From assembly GCA_030154265.1 (NCBI GenBank), contig JASKKH010000006.1:1-64000 (forward strand): 64,000 nt of DNA, in the 5' to 3' direction. The position numbers were made by a program, and so were the translations under genes. Below, piece after piece: positions 36,712 to 44,342 of the stretch. The notes beneath the pieces are model-generated. The model was not told the DNA's origin. It ran no database searches and saw nothing but the letters and a program-made list of their open reading frames with translations. The first letter of the stretch is position 1, and the number at the start of each line of letters is the position of its first letter. This DNA is from Clostridia bacterium. GTDB taxonomy: Bacteria; Bacillota; DSM-521; Neomoorellales; Neomoorellaceae.

Positions 36712-38076
36712 TTAATAATTGTTAATTAGCTCTAAATGCAGTACCACCCTGGTAAGTGATGATATTTTGAAATCATCAGCCAAACGTAATCCTGCAACCC
36801 AGGCTATCTTGTCACCGCTAATTACAAGTGGTACTGAATGACGTTTTGACATTGGAATATGGCTATCAACGAAAAAATCTTGTAATTTCTTTCTTCCACA
36901 CATACCTAAAGGACGAAAAACATCGCCTGGCTTCCAATCACGAACTAATAAGGGCTTATCTAGCTTTTCCCAATCCAACCAGGCTTCGTCCTGCCTACAT
37001 TTTCTAAAGTTAGATGGAATATTACTAAACTCAGCTTTGATGGCTTTACCCAATTCAGGTAATGGTGTTATACCAGGAACCTTTAAATAATATAAAAAAG
37101 GTTTAATTTTTAATTGTGATGAAGTTTGTAAATAAATCTCTCTCCTATTAACTTCAATTCTTAAATCGCCTGGCCAGGTTATAACGCTACATTTATCCAC
37201 CACCTCACGTGCCTCTTCAACCTGCTTAAAGCTGACTTTTCTTCCCAAGTTTGCAGCGGCTAACCGTAAAACTCGGCGCTGCAACCCAGGTGGCAATCCC
37301 AAATATTCCTGTCGATCCAAAACTAGTTTTCCGTTTTCTTCTCTTTTTTTAACATTTGACAAGGCCTTTTTAGCTAAATTACTTAAAACTTCTTCGTCTT
37401 CCTGTAAAATTATAGCAGTTCTACTTAGAACATTTATAATAGCTGGATTATACTCCTTAGCCAATAACGGCATCAATTGATGACGAATTTTATTACGACG
37501 AAAAGCTGGGTCATTATTTGTTACATCTTCGCGTGGATTTAATCCTAAATTTTTGCAGTATAACTCAACTTCAGACCTGCGAACAAAAAGTAATGGTCTT
37601 ATTAAGCGCCCACTTTTAGGAAGCATGGCTTTTAGCCCTGTTAGGCCACTGCCACGTAAAAGATTCAATAAAACCGTTTCTGCTTGATCATCTGCCTGGT
37701 GCCCTACCGCAATTTTTGAAGCCTTAACCTCAGTAGCCACATGTTCAAAAAAACTATACCGTACTTCCCTAGCAGCTGCCTCTAAAGACAAATGGTGTTC
37801 CTTTTGGTAAGATAGAACATCCTCGGTTTTAATCGTAACAGGTAGAGACCATTTAGCAGCCAACTTTTGTACAAATTCAGCATCCGCAGAAGCTTCCTGA
37901 CGTAACCCATGGTTTAGGTGAGCCACATGTATTTTAAACCCAAATTCCTCTTGTAAAGATTTTAAACTATGTAGTAAAGCCAATGAATCGGGTCCCCCGG
38001 AAACCCCGACAACTACTTTATCCCCAGGAATTAATAAATTGTATCTCTGAATTATCCGCCGGACCTTGTCCAGCAT
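36712..38076 (-). CDS. tilS: tRNA(Ile)-lysidine synthase
   Basis: Modifies C34 of the CAU-anticodon tRNA-Ile to lysidine. The 454 residues include the PP-loop SGGPDSLALLHSL near residue 25, the conserved HLNHGLR and AVGHQADDQAETVLLNLLRG, a middle substrate-binding domain, and the C-terminal TilS domain (RDWKPGDVFRPLGMCGRKKL with DFFVDSHIP). It sits between spoIIE and ftsH, as in Bacillus. Confidence 0.96.
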   Translation of the reverse strand: MLDKVRRIIQRYNLLIPGDKVVVGVSGGPDSLALLHSLKSLQEEFGFKIHVAHLNHGLRQEASADAEFVQKLAAKWSLPVTIKTEDVLSYQKEHHLSLEAAAREVRYSFFEHVATEVKASKIAVGHQADDQAETVLLNLLRGSGLTGLKAMLPKSGRLIRPLLFVRRSEVELYCKNLGLNPREDVTNNDPAFRRNKIRHQLMPLLAKEYNPAIINVLSRTAIILQEDEEVLSNLAKKALSNVKKREENGKLVLDRQEYLGLPPGLQRRVLRLAAANLGRKVSFKQVEEAREVVDKCSVITWPGDLRIEVNRREIYLQTSSQLKIKPFLYYLKVPGITPLPELGKAIKAEFSNIPSNFRKCRQDEAWLDWEKLDKPLLVRDWKPGDVFRPLGMCGRKKLQDFFVDSHIPMSKRHSVPLVISGDKIAWVAGLRLADDFKISSLTRVVLHLELINNY

Positions 38077-38196
38077 TATTCATTTCTCCTCCGGAATAAC
38101 ATCCATATAAATTAATATATGCCATATTTTCGGCATTAATGTTCTATTTTCCTGCTCTTCATTGGTGAGTTTTTCCTTAAACACTATCTTTTATAC

Positions 38197-40233
38197 TTAC
38201 CCCACCTTTTCCACCCTAGCCACAACAACAGTCATATCATCTAAAGGCTTACCGCTAACTAAAGCGCTGGCTTGCTTTAGTAAGCGATCGGCTATCTCCT
38301 GCGGTCTTGCTTCGCCAACCCTCTGCAAAGCCTTAGCTAACCACTTCTCTTTTTCATTTATATCACGATGCGCCTCTAAAATTCCGTCACTAACCATAAC
38401 CAGCAAGTCCCCATCTTGTAATTCCTCCCGAAGGGGTTCTAGTTGTAAATCCTCCAAGATACCTACTGGCAGAGAGTGACTACGTAAAATATTTATACTA
38501 CCATTCCTATGTATAAAGCTAGGACAAGCTCCCAATTTATAAAAATAAGCAGTTCCAGTGAAACAATTTAATAAAGCTATATCAAGAGTTGTATAGGATT
38601 CTTGGGATGATCTAAGTAAAAGGATCATATTAACTGTCCTTAAAGCAAATTCTGGCGAAAAACCAGCATCTAATAAATCTTGTAGCATTTCAATTGCCGT
38701 TCCACTTTCATTAGCAGCTTTCCGCCCAACCCCCATACCATCACCTAAAACTAATAAATGTTTATCTGGAGCAATAGGAGCGATTGAAAATGCATCTCCG
38801 GTTATATCAGCCTGGTGTCTGGGAACAGCAGCAATACCCACGCTAACTTTCAAAGAAGGTTTTTTTCTATTATCCTTATTTTGTTCGACCCTTGATGATT
38901 CTTGTGTTACCATACTACCAAGTATCTCAAATGTATTAGCTAACCAACTGTTCAAACCATCTTCCACTGATTGCACTTTAAACTTATTTGCTTGTGTTGT
39001 TAAAGCTGCAAGCAATTCTCTACAGCGAGTACAACGAGAAGATAGCCATTCTGGAATATCATTGCTTGTTAGTTTTCCCTGACTACTATTTAATAACTCT
39101 TGTAACGTGGTCAGCATTTGTTCCCCTTCAAGTTGCCAACAAACCTTAGCTGCCGGGCAACCATTACATACAATACGAGCAACCTGTCGAATTACTGTTT
39201 GAGGACTTTCATTATAACCACTATATTTAAGGTGCCTTGCTAAACTCTTTAAAACCTCACTTAATTTTTCTTGTTTAGAACTATCTGTAGTCTCAAGTTG
39301 CTGTTTTGTAGTTTGCGATAGAAATTCACTAAGATAGTTTGTTAATGATGGAGGTGTAATTAACAAAGATAAAACCACAATCACACTTTCTTTTAAAACT
39401 AACAAAACATTATTTGGCCCAAGAAAATAATTAGCCAAAACTAAATGTGATAATAAATACCCACCAATTACTCCCGGTTTGCCTAAGCTTTTTAAAGAGC
39501 CAGCTATTAAACCTGAAAAAGCCATTAATCCAGCAAGAGATGGGGTAGCCATTTGCGACAGACTAGGTATGAACCCCAAAGCTGTTCCCACCGCTGCACC
39601 AATCCCTGGTCCCCCAGTAAGGGAAGCAAGTAAAAGAATATAGCGACTAACCAATCCCTGTAATGAAAAACCAGCAATTTTAAACCCTTGCAAACCAAGT
39701 AAAACACCTAGAAAAAAAAGTCCGCTACCAAGTAAACGTTCCTCTTGACGTTTTGAGTCTGATACTTCTAGAAAAGCCAAACTCAACCCCCAAGACATTA
39801 TGGATTCAAACACTATCTCAACCCAACTATAGAATGAGGGTTGCCCTAACGTTAAATCTATACCGCGTATTAATATTATAGCCATTGGGACTAGAGTAGC
39901 CTGAATCAATGAACTACGTTGACGCCAAGAAGGATAGAATGTATAAGCTAAGCCTAAGATTAAAAACACTAACAGGCGACTATAAACCGAATTAGGGTTT
40001 GTAAACCATGTACTTAGCATAACCGCTAAAACAACCGGCCAAAGAATTCTTTGTCGTCTTGACCCAATAGCAATAATTATAGATGAACCAAAAGGATATA
40101 ACTCTGCCAACAAAGTAGCTCTAGACAAGAAAAAAACAGCCATTAAAAAAAGCAAGTCAATGCTTAACCCGGTAGCTGTAATTGTGTTCCCTGTTTGCCG
40201 TTGATAAGGATAAATTCGAGTATGACTTGACAT
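38197..40233 (-). CDS. spoIIE: Stage II sporulation protein E
   Basis: Membrane PP2C phosphatase that dephosphorylates SpoIIAA and so frees sigma-F in the forespore; it also binds FtsZ at the polar septum. The 678-residue protein has about ten N-terminal hydrophobic segments (to about residue 300), a regulatory middle region with a Cys cluster (VCNGCPAAKVCWQ, CTRCRELL) and the C-terminal PP2C domain with GDGMGVGRKAANES and LVMVSDGILEAH. It is shorter than the Bacillus protein (about 820). The ATG at 40233 has AAAGGTGGTG upstream; the promoter at 40269-40301 would give a leader of about 30 bases. Confidence 0.96.
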   Translation of the reverse strand: MSSHTRIYPYQRQTGNTITATGLSIDLLFLMAVFFLSRATLLAELYPFGSSIIIAIGSRRQRILWPVVLAVMLSTWFTNPNSVYSRLLVFLILGLAYTFYPSWRQRSSLIQATLVPMAIILIRGIDLTLGQPSFYSWVEIVFESIMSWGLSLAFLEVSDSKRQEERLLGSGLFFLGVLLGLQGFKIAGFSLQGLVSRYILLLASLTGGPGIGAAVGTALGFIPSLSQMATPSLAGLMAFSGLIAGSLKSLGKPGVIGGYLLSHLVLANYFLGPNNVLLVLKESVIVVLSLLITPPSLTNYLSEFLSQTTKQQLETTDSSKQEKLSEVLKSLARHLKYSGYNESPQTVIRQVARIVCNGCPAAKVCWQLEGEQMLTTLQELLNSSQGKLTSNDIPEWLSSRCTRCRELLAALTTQANKFKVQSVEDGLNSWLANTFEILGSMVTQESSRVEQNKDNRKKPSLKVSVGIAAVPRHQADITGDAFSIAPIAPDKHLLVLGDGMGVGRKAANESGTAIEMLQDLLDAGFSPEFALRTVNMILLLRSSQESYTTLDIALLNCFTGTAYFYKLGACPSFIHRNGSINILRSHSLPVGILEDLQLEPLREELQDGDLLVMVSDGILEAHRDINEKEKWLAKALQRVGEARPQEIADRLLKQASALVSGKPLDDMTVVVARVEKVG

Positions 40234-40268
40234 AAAAAGCACCACCTTTCCATCAAATACCATTTTCT

Positions 40269-40301
40269 ATTATATGATATTTTATGTGCAATCTTTGTCA
40301 C
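40269..40301 (-). promoter_or_regulatory. spoIIE promoter with 21-bp spacer
   Basis: On the minus strand GTGACA (40296-40301) and TATAAT (40269-40274) are 21 bases apart. Such an overlong spacer is the known mark of Spo0A-activated sigma-A promoters of spoIIE and spoIIG in Bacillus. The expected transcription start is about 30 bases from the ATG. Confidence 0.75.
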
Positions 40302-40309
40302 CTTAGGGC

Positions 40310-40316
40310 TATGACA
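40310..40316 (-). promoter_or_regulatory. Spo0A-box-like site near the spoIIE promoter
   Basis: TGTCATA on the minus strand matches five of seven bases of the 0A box TGTCGAA and lies around -50, where Spo0A acts at this promoter type. GGTGACA over the -35 is a second degenerate candidate. Confidence 0.4.
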
Positions 40317-40461
40317 ACAAACGAATTTACAACAATATTTTCCTTTATTTTACTGTTTACTGACATAAATTTAAGTAAAATATCCCACTTATAGTTATCT
40401 ATCTACGACAAAATATACACTCTAGAATATTTCAAAACCGTAAAAAGAATTGAAAATATTT

Positions 40462-40468
40462 TGTCGAA
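40462..40468 (+). promoter_or_regulatory. Perfect 0A box upstream of spoIIE
   Basis: TGTCGAA, an exact 0A box, lies about 200 bases before the expected spoIIE start. A near match TGTCGTA (minus strand, 40404-40410) lies between. The distance is large, so the role is uncertain. Confidence 0.45.
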
Positions 40469-40490
40469 AATTATTAGAGAGGAATAAAAA

Positions 40491-40514
40491 AAGGAGAACC
40501 TTAAGGTTCTCCTT
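40491..40514 (-). terminator. Terminator after the tRNA pair
   Basis: AAGGAGAACC and GGTTCTCCTT form ten perfect pairs around TTAA, with T-runs on both strands. It follows tRNA-Glu by six bases. Confidence 0.9.
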
Positions 40515-40519
40515 TTTTA

Positions 40520-40594
40520 TGGTGACCCGTGGGGGAATCGAACCCCCGTTACAAGCGTGAAAGGCTTGTGTCTTAACCTCTTGACCAACGGGCC
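40520..40594 (-). tRNA. tRNA-Glu (TTC)
   Basis: A full cloverleaf is readable on the minus strand: acceptor GGCCCGT with ACGGGTC, D-arm with GGTCAAGAGGTTA, anticodon stem CAAGC/GCTTG with loop CTTTCAC (anticodon TTC), T-arm with GGTTCGATTCC, and an encoded CCA. It is the second gene of a two-tRNA transcript. Bacillus also has a tRNA pair (Met, Glu) at this place between yabR and spoIIE. Confidence 0.95.
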
Positions 40595-40604
40595 ATGCAT
40601 TATA

Positions 40605-40681
40605 TGGTAGCGGTGGTAGGATTCGAACCTACGACGCTACGGGTATGAACCGTATGCTCTGACCACCTGAGCTACACCGCC
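40605..40681 (-). tRNA. tRNA-Met (CAT), elongator type
   Basis: Cloverleaf on the minus strand: acceptor GGCGGTG with CACCGCT-type closing, D-arm GTAGCTCAGGTGGTCAGAGC, anticodon stem TACGG/CCGTA with loop TTCATAC (anticodon CAT), T-arm GGTTCGAATCC and encoded CCA. The first acceptor pair is closed and the anticodon stem lacks the three G-C pairs of initiator tRNA, so it is an elongator Met. A lysidine-modified Ile tRNA also has CAT, but the Bacillus synteny favours Met. Confidence 0.9.
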
Positions 40682-40692
40682 ATGCACACTAT

Positions 40693-40721
40693 ATTATGCA
40701 TTAATATTTGTTTTTTGTCAA
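40693..40721 (-). promoter_or_regulatory. Promoter of the tRNA-Met/tRNA-Glu unit
   Basis: TTGACA (40716-40721) and CATAAT (40693-40698) on the minus strand with a 17-base spacer, ending 11 bases before the tRNA-Met 5' end. Confidence 0.8.
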
Positions 40722-40733
40722 GAGTTTGTGTTG

Positions 40734-41168
40734 TTAGTTTAACATAAAACGTGCACCAGTAGCTAAAAGAAGAATACCGATAATTTTCCATAAGGTAAAT
40801 GGTATTTTTTCAAGTCCAAACAATCCAAAATGATCAATTATTAACGCCGTAGTTACCTGCCCTACTATTATAGCCGTAGTAGCCCAGGCTACTCCTACGC
40901 GGGGAATACTAGCAACCACTCCGTAAGTAATAAAAACACCAATAATCCCCCCTAACCAGAGGTACCAAGGACTATGCCAAAGTTTTCCCAAACTTCCACC
41001 GTCATTTAAGCGAAAAAAAATAAGAGCAATAACTAGTAATGTAGCAGTTAAGTGAACTACCAAAGTAGCATGTAAAAGCCCAATAATTTTTCCTAAGGCA
41101 GAATTTAAGGAACCTTGAATAGCCATTGCCACACCAGAAAATAAAGCAATTAACAATGCAACCCACAT
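40734..41168 (-). CDS. DMT-type (DUF606/YdcZ) membrane protein
   Basis: A 144-residue protein with about five membrane helices, starting VALLIALFSGVAMAIQGSLNSALGK, a typical DUF606/YdcZ start with the QGSLN motif. GWATTA-like AWATTAIIVGQVTTALIIDHFG is the second conserved block. The family belongs to the drug/metabolite transporter group; these half-size proteins probably work as dimers. Substrate unknown. It lies just upstream of the tRNA promoter on the same strand. Confidence 0.85.
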   Translation of the reverse strand: MWVALLIALFSGVAMAIQGSLNSALGKIIGLLHATLVVHLTATLLVIALIFFRLNDGGSLGKLWHSPWYLWLGGIIGVFITYGVVASIPRVGVAWATTAIIVGQVTTALIIDHFGLFGLEKIPFTLWKIIGILLLATGARFMLN

Positions 41169-41315
41169 ATTTAAACCTCACTAAGTATTTTCTTAACTTA
41201 ATGTACCCCTTTAATAAGAGAACTAAACATATCATCCCCTTCATTTTTAAACATAATTAATCACCAATTGGGGATATACTACTAAAGAAAAAAATCTAAA
41301 ACTGGAGGAAGTCCT

Positions 41316-42257
41316 TTGTTGCGCACTAAAATTGTGTTATTAAATTTCATAATAATTTCATTAATTTTATTTGTTTTTACTCCAGCTTTAGCCCAAGCCC
41401 ATCCCCCTTGTTCATGTAAGAATGATAGTAACGTAATAAAACTAACAGCCCCCCCGATAAACTCCAAAGAAATCCGAGGTATTCAGTTGCGTCTAGCTCA
41501 ATTGGGGTTTTATTTCGGTCCAATTAATGAAACTTATGATAAAGCTACTTACCAGGCAGTTCTAAACTTTCAAAGATCACGACAAATAAACCCTACAGGT
41601 CAATTAGGAACAGATACTTGGTTAGAATTGACTAGAACTTCTGTTAAAGAAACCTCTTACGACAAAGGAGTTGAGCCTCCTCCAGGTTCAAACCTTAAAG
41701 TAGTTATAGATACTGAAAAGCTAGTATTATCCATAATGGTAGATGGTAAATGTTTTAGGCAATATCCCATTGCCATTGGTAAATTCTCAAGTCCTTCACC
41801 AGTTGGAGAATGGAAAATAATTAATAAAGCTTATGAGTCTGGTGGAGCTCTGGGAACTCGTTGGATGGGTCTAAATGTCCCTTGGGGAAATTATGGTATT
41901 CATGGTACTAATAGACCCTGGTCCATTGGATGGGCAGCTTCTGGTGGATGTTTTCGCATGTTTAATGAAGATGTTGAAACGATTTACCCTTGGCTTCCTG
42001 TTGGTACTCCAGTAGTTGTCAAAGGACCCTACACTATTCCCAATAATACTTTAAAGCCAGGTCGAGGTTCTCCAGAAGTAGTAGCTTTACAAGCAAAACT
42101 TCGCGAAAAGGGATTTTACCTTTTCGGCCCGACTGATGGTGACTATGGATTAATGACAGAATTAGCAGTTAAAAACTTCCAAATTTTTAACAGATTAAAA
42201 GTCACAGGAATTGCTGACATTTCAACTTTGAATGCTTTAGAATTTAACATTAAGTAA
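41316..42257 (+). CDS. Secreted L,D-transpeptidase with two peptidoglycan-binding domains
   Basis: A 313-residue exported protein. A signal peptide (about 1-27, cleavage after ALAQA) is followed by a PG-binding-1 repeat (about 47-107), a YkuD catalytic domain (about 121-235) and a second PG-binding-1 repeat (about 245-310). The active site is complete, with the YGIHGTNRPW histidine and the SGGCFRM cysteine. Such enzymes cross-link peptidoglycan 3-3 or attach spore cortex/cell wall proteins. TTG start, GGAGG seven bases upstream. It is a plus-strand singleton within the yab cluster. Confidence 0.9.
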   Translation: MLRTKIVLLNFIIISLILFVFTPALAQAHPPCSCKNDSNVIKLTAPPINSKEIRGIQLRLAQLGFYFGPINETYDKATYQAVLNFQRSRQINPTGQLGTDTWLELTRTSVKETSYDKGVEPPPGSNLKVVIDTEKLVLSIMVDGKCFRQYPIAIGKFSSPSPVGEWKIINKAYESGGALGTRWMGLNVPWGNYGIHGTNRPWSIGWAASGGCFRMFNEDVETIYPWLPVGTPVVVKGPYTIPNNTLKPGRGSPEVVALQAKLREKGFYLFGPTDGDYGLMTELAVKNFQIFNRLKVTGIADISTLNALEFNIK

Positions 42258-42264
42258 AAATTAA

Positions 42265-42283
42265 GGGCACCCTATAGGTGCCC
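42265..42283. terminator. Bidirectional terminator, transpeptidase/yabR
   Basis: GGGCACC and GGTGCCC pair around a five-base loop, followed by ATATTTT on the plus strand and AATTTTTA on the minus strand. It lies between two converging genes. Confidence 0.75.
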
Positions 42284-42313
42284 ATATTTTCTAGCTATTT
42301 AAAATGTCAAACT

Positions 42314-42712
42314 CTAAAAACCTCTTGAACCACGACCACCTCGTTTTGAGTCGGTATGTCGCTTTAAATCTTGGATTCGTTCATCGCTTTCCTTCATAAA
42401 ACGTGCTAATTTATCTTCAAAAGAAGCCGACGTAGTCGAACGTCGGTTATTGCGTTGACGACGCCTCTCTTTATAATCAGGGTTAGCACGCTTGATTGAT
42501 AAGCCTATTTTACCTTTCTCATCAATATTAATTACTTTAACCTTAACTCGATCTTTTTCTTTAATAAAATCCTTTACATCTTTTACATAGGTATCGGCCA
42601 CTTCTGAGATATGCACCAAACCAGTTAAACCGCCAGGTAATTCAACAAAGGCACCGAATTTAGTGATACCACTGACCACACCTTCCAATACAGTGCCTAT
42701 AGAAATGGACAA
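42314..42712 (-). CDS. yabR: S1 RNA-binding domain protein (YabR)
   Basis: A 132-residue protein with a single S1 OB domain at residues 1-75 (GTVLEGVVSGITKFGAFVEL, VHISEVADTYVKDV) and a basic, low-complexity tail rich in Arg and Ser. It corresponds to YabR/general stress protein 13 of Bacillus, which lies next to divIC there too. TTG at 42712 is favoured (AGGAGG eight bases upstream); an earlier ATG is out of line with the family N terminus. Confidence 0.9.
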   Translation of the reverse strand: MSISIGTVLEGVVSGITKFGAFVELPGGLTGLVHISEVADTYVKDVKDFIKEKDRVKVKVINIDEKGKIGLSIKRANPDYKERRRQRNNRRSTTSASFEDKLARFMKESDERIQDLKRHTDSKRGGRGSRGF

Positions 42713-42790
42713 AAAGTATTCCTCCTGTTCTTGTAAAACTAAACTCATTATATGCAAGAGAATAGAATTTTGTCAATAACCTAATAAACC

Positions 42791-43132
42791 CTAATCACGA
42801 AATTCATAACCCGGCTCAGGAGGAACATAAGTTTTTATTTCCCCAGGTTCAGCAAGCATAACGACCTTTTCCCCTCGTTTTATCATCCCTAGTTCCTCCC
42901 TAGCAATTCTTTCAATACATTTGTCGGTATTTAAATCTTGTATTTGTTTCTTGAGTTCTGCTTGCTTAGCTAATAAAGCAGCTTTTTTATTCTCATACTC
43001 TTTTATTTGAAGGTTGGTTTGATATAAAGCGATACCTAAATGGGCAAAAGAACATAAAACGTAAGCCAAGATACATAAAATTATAATATTAGGCCATTTC
43101 CTACGTTTTTTAGCACCCTTTAATTTAGTCAT
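42791..43132 (-). CDS. divIC: Cell-division protein DivIC (FtsB family)
   Basis: Septum-formation initiator. The 113-residue bitopic protein has a basic cytoplasmic start, one membrane helix (about 18-36, NIIILCILAYVLCSFAHLG), a coiled coil (about 45-75) and the short conserved CIERIAREELGMIKRGEKV region. It partners DivIB and FtsL in the divisome. ATG at 43132 lies within the end of the upstream HTH gene, so the two are overlapped and co-translated. Confidence 0.92.
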   Translation of the reverse strand: MTKLKGAKKRRKWPNIIILCILAYVLCSFAHLGIALYQTNLQIKEYENKKAALLAKQAELKKQIQDLNTDKCIERIAREELGMIKRGEKVVMLAEPGEIKTYVPPEPGYEFRD

Positions 43133-43349
43133 CTTCTTCACCCTCAAAAATATTTAAAGCATCGCCAGTTAATACAATTACCACTTGGTATCCTTTAGAA
43201 CGAGCTCGGTGATATAACGTTGATACACTGCTTACACTTAAACCCAACTGTTTAGCTATTTGCTCATTACTCTTTCCCATCTCCTTTAAAGTAACAACCT
43301 GACGTTCCCGGAAACTTAACTTCTCAACACCGCGGATTTCGATTTGCAA
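43125..43349 (-). CDS. Small sigma-region-4/LuxR-like HTH protein
   Basis: A 74-residue protein that is almost only a helix-turn-helix: LSFRERQVVTLKEMGKSNEQIAKQLG then LSVSSVSTLYHRARSKGYQ, similar to sigma-70 region 4 or the GerE/LuxR domain. No region 2 is present, so it cannot be a full sigma factor. TTG start with GAGGAAG upstream. It overlaps divIC and lies right behind two perfect DnaA boxes. It has no counterpart at this place in Bacillus. Target genes unknown; yabQ-yabP or divIC control is possible. Confidence 0.65.
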   Translation of the reverse strand: MQIEIRGVEKLSFRERQVVTLKEMGKSNEQIAKQLGLSVSSVSTLYHRARSKGYQVVIVLTGDALNIFEGEEDD

Positions 43350-43367
43350 TTTAATTCTTCCTCAACT

Positions 43368-43387
43368 TTATCCACATATTATCCACA
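43368..43387 (+). promoter_or_regulatory. Two perfect DnaA boxes
   Basis: TTATCCACA occurs at 43368-43376 and again at 43379-43387, in direct orientation with start-to-start distance 11, one helical turn. It lies in a non-coding gap of 164 bases between yabQ and the HTH-divIC pair, close to their likely promoter. Confidence 0.8.
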
Positions 43388-43513
43388 TATTGTTGACAGT
43401 CTTTGTACAATTTTTAATATATATTTCGATTTCCGGAATAAAAATCCTGCAAAAAAAGTTAATAACTAGAAATAATCTCTAACTTTTTATATTCTTTAAA
43501 ACCAGCATACTAA

Positions 43514-43990
43514 TTACTCAGTTGTTCCCGGAGGTGGTCCTCCCGGGGGACGCATACGATGCCATATAGCCTTAAAAGGTGCAAATACCCAAGAAAACCA
43601 AGATAAGATAAAGCGACCTGGTAAAAAAATAATGAAAAATGTTTTATTGAATACCAGTTTTGAAAATCTTATAACTTTAATTCCTACTCTTCCGCCAGCA
43701 TATAACCCTTTCCTAAGAAAATTACCCAGAAAAAACATATAAAAAATTAAACCAAAACCAATTGCTAAAAAGACATAGGCACGAACATCACCCCAATTAA
43801 TAAACATAAGAAGAATAAAAGTTATAATAGTTAAGAAAATAGAAAAGATAATATCTCCTATTTGAGTACCTATTGAGGTGGGACGGAAAAAATACCTGCC
43901 TACTCTATAACAATCAAACACAAATGCTAGAATAATACCCAAACCTATTAAGGCAATAAATATTTGCCACTGTGCCGTTACAGGTATCAT
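43514..43990 (-). CDS. yabQ: Spore cortex biosynthesis protein YabQ
   Basis: Mother-cell membrane protein needed for cortex formation. The 158 residues have about four membrane helices, with DCYRVGRYFFRPTSIGTQIGD between helix 1 and 2 as the family mark, and a Pro/Gly-rich tail (RPPGGPPPG). It overlaps yabP by four bases (ATGA), implying translational coupling. Confidence 0.93.
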   Translation of the reverse strand: MIPVTAQWQIFIALIGLGIILAFVFDCYRVGRYFFRPTSIGTQIGDIIFSIFLTIITFILLMFINWGDVRAYVFLAIGFGLIFYMFFLGNFLRKGLYAGGRVGIKVIRFSKLVFNKTFFIIFLPGRFILSWFSWVFAPFKAIWHRMRPPGGPPPGTTE

Positions 43991-44253
43991 TTAAACAGGC
44001 GCTGTATTATTCCTTTTCCCTTAGCGCCTTTCCCCTCACTATAAACAAAACTATTTACCTTCCCAGTAGCTTCTAAATTACCCGTCTCTAAATTCAAATT
44101 ACTAATATTAAAATCACTACCCTTAATTGTTAGAATACCCAATGTTGTTTCTAGCATAATTTCTTCTTCATCATAATTTAATACATGGAGGACACCACTA
44201 ACAACCAATTGTTCTCTGTTATTTATAGTTAGCTGGTGCTTATCATTAGTCAT
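43987..44253 (-). CDS. yabP: Sporulation protein YabP
   Basis: An 88-residue protein of the YabP/YqfC family. It shows HQLTINNREQLVVSGVLHV, NYDEEEIMLET and GILTIKGSDFNI, a compact beta-rich domain. In Bacillus it is made in the mother cell under sigma-E and is part of cortex formation with YabQ. GGGGGG precedes the ATG. The gene follows spoIID on the same strand after a terminator. Confidence 0.94.
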   Translation of the reverse strand: MTNDKHQLTINNREQLVVSGVLHVLNYDEEEIMLETTLGILTIKGSDFNISNLNLETGNLEATGKVNSFVYSEGKGAKGKGIIQRLFK

Positions 44254-44303
44254 TACACCATCCCCCCTAATCTATATCTTATGATACCAGGGGATAAAAA
44301 AGT

Positions 44304-44342
44304 ATAAAAAAAACCGGTCAAATTACCACTCTTTGACCAGTT
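44304..44342 (-). terminator. Terminator after spoIID
   Basis: AAC(T)GGTCAAA pairs with TTTGACC(G)GTT with one mismatch, followed on the minus strand by eight or more T. The stem overlaps the last codons of spoIID. Confidence 0.75.

Noticed and set aside
36622-36712. hpt gene between tilS and ftsH
   Set aside because: The 90-base gap holds no hypoxanthine phosphoribosyltransferase; the gene is simply absent here.
43368-43513. Chromosome replication origin
   Set aside because: Two DnaA boxes are present, but no further boxes, no dnaA/dnaN and no unwinding element were seen.
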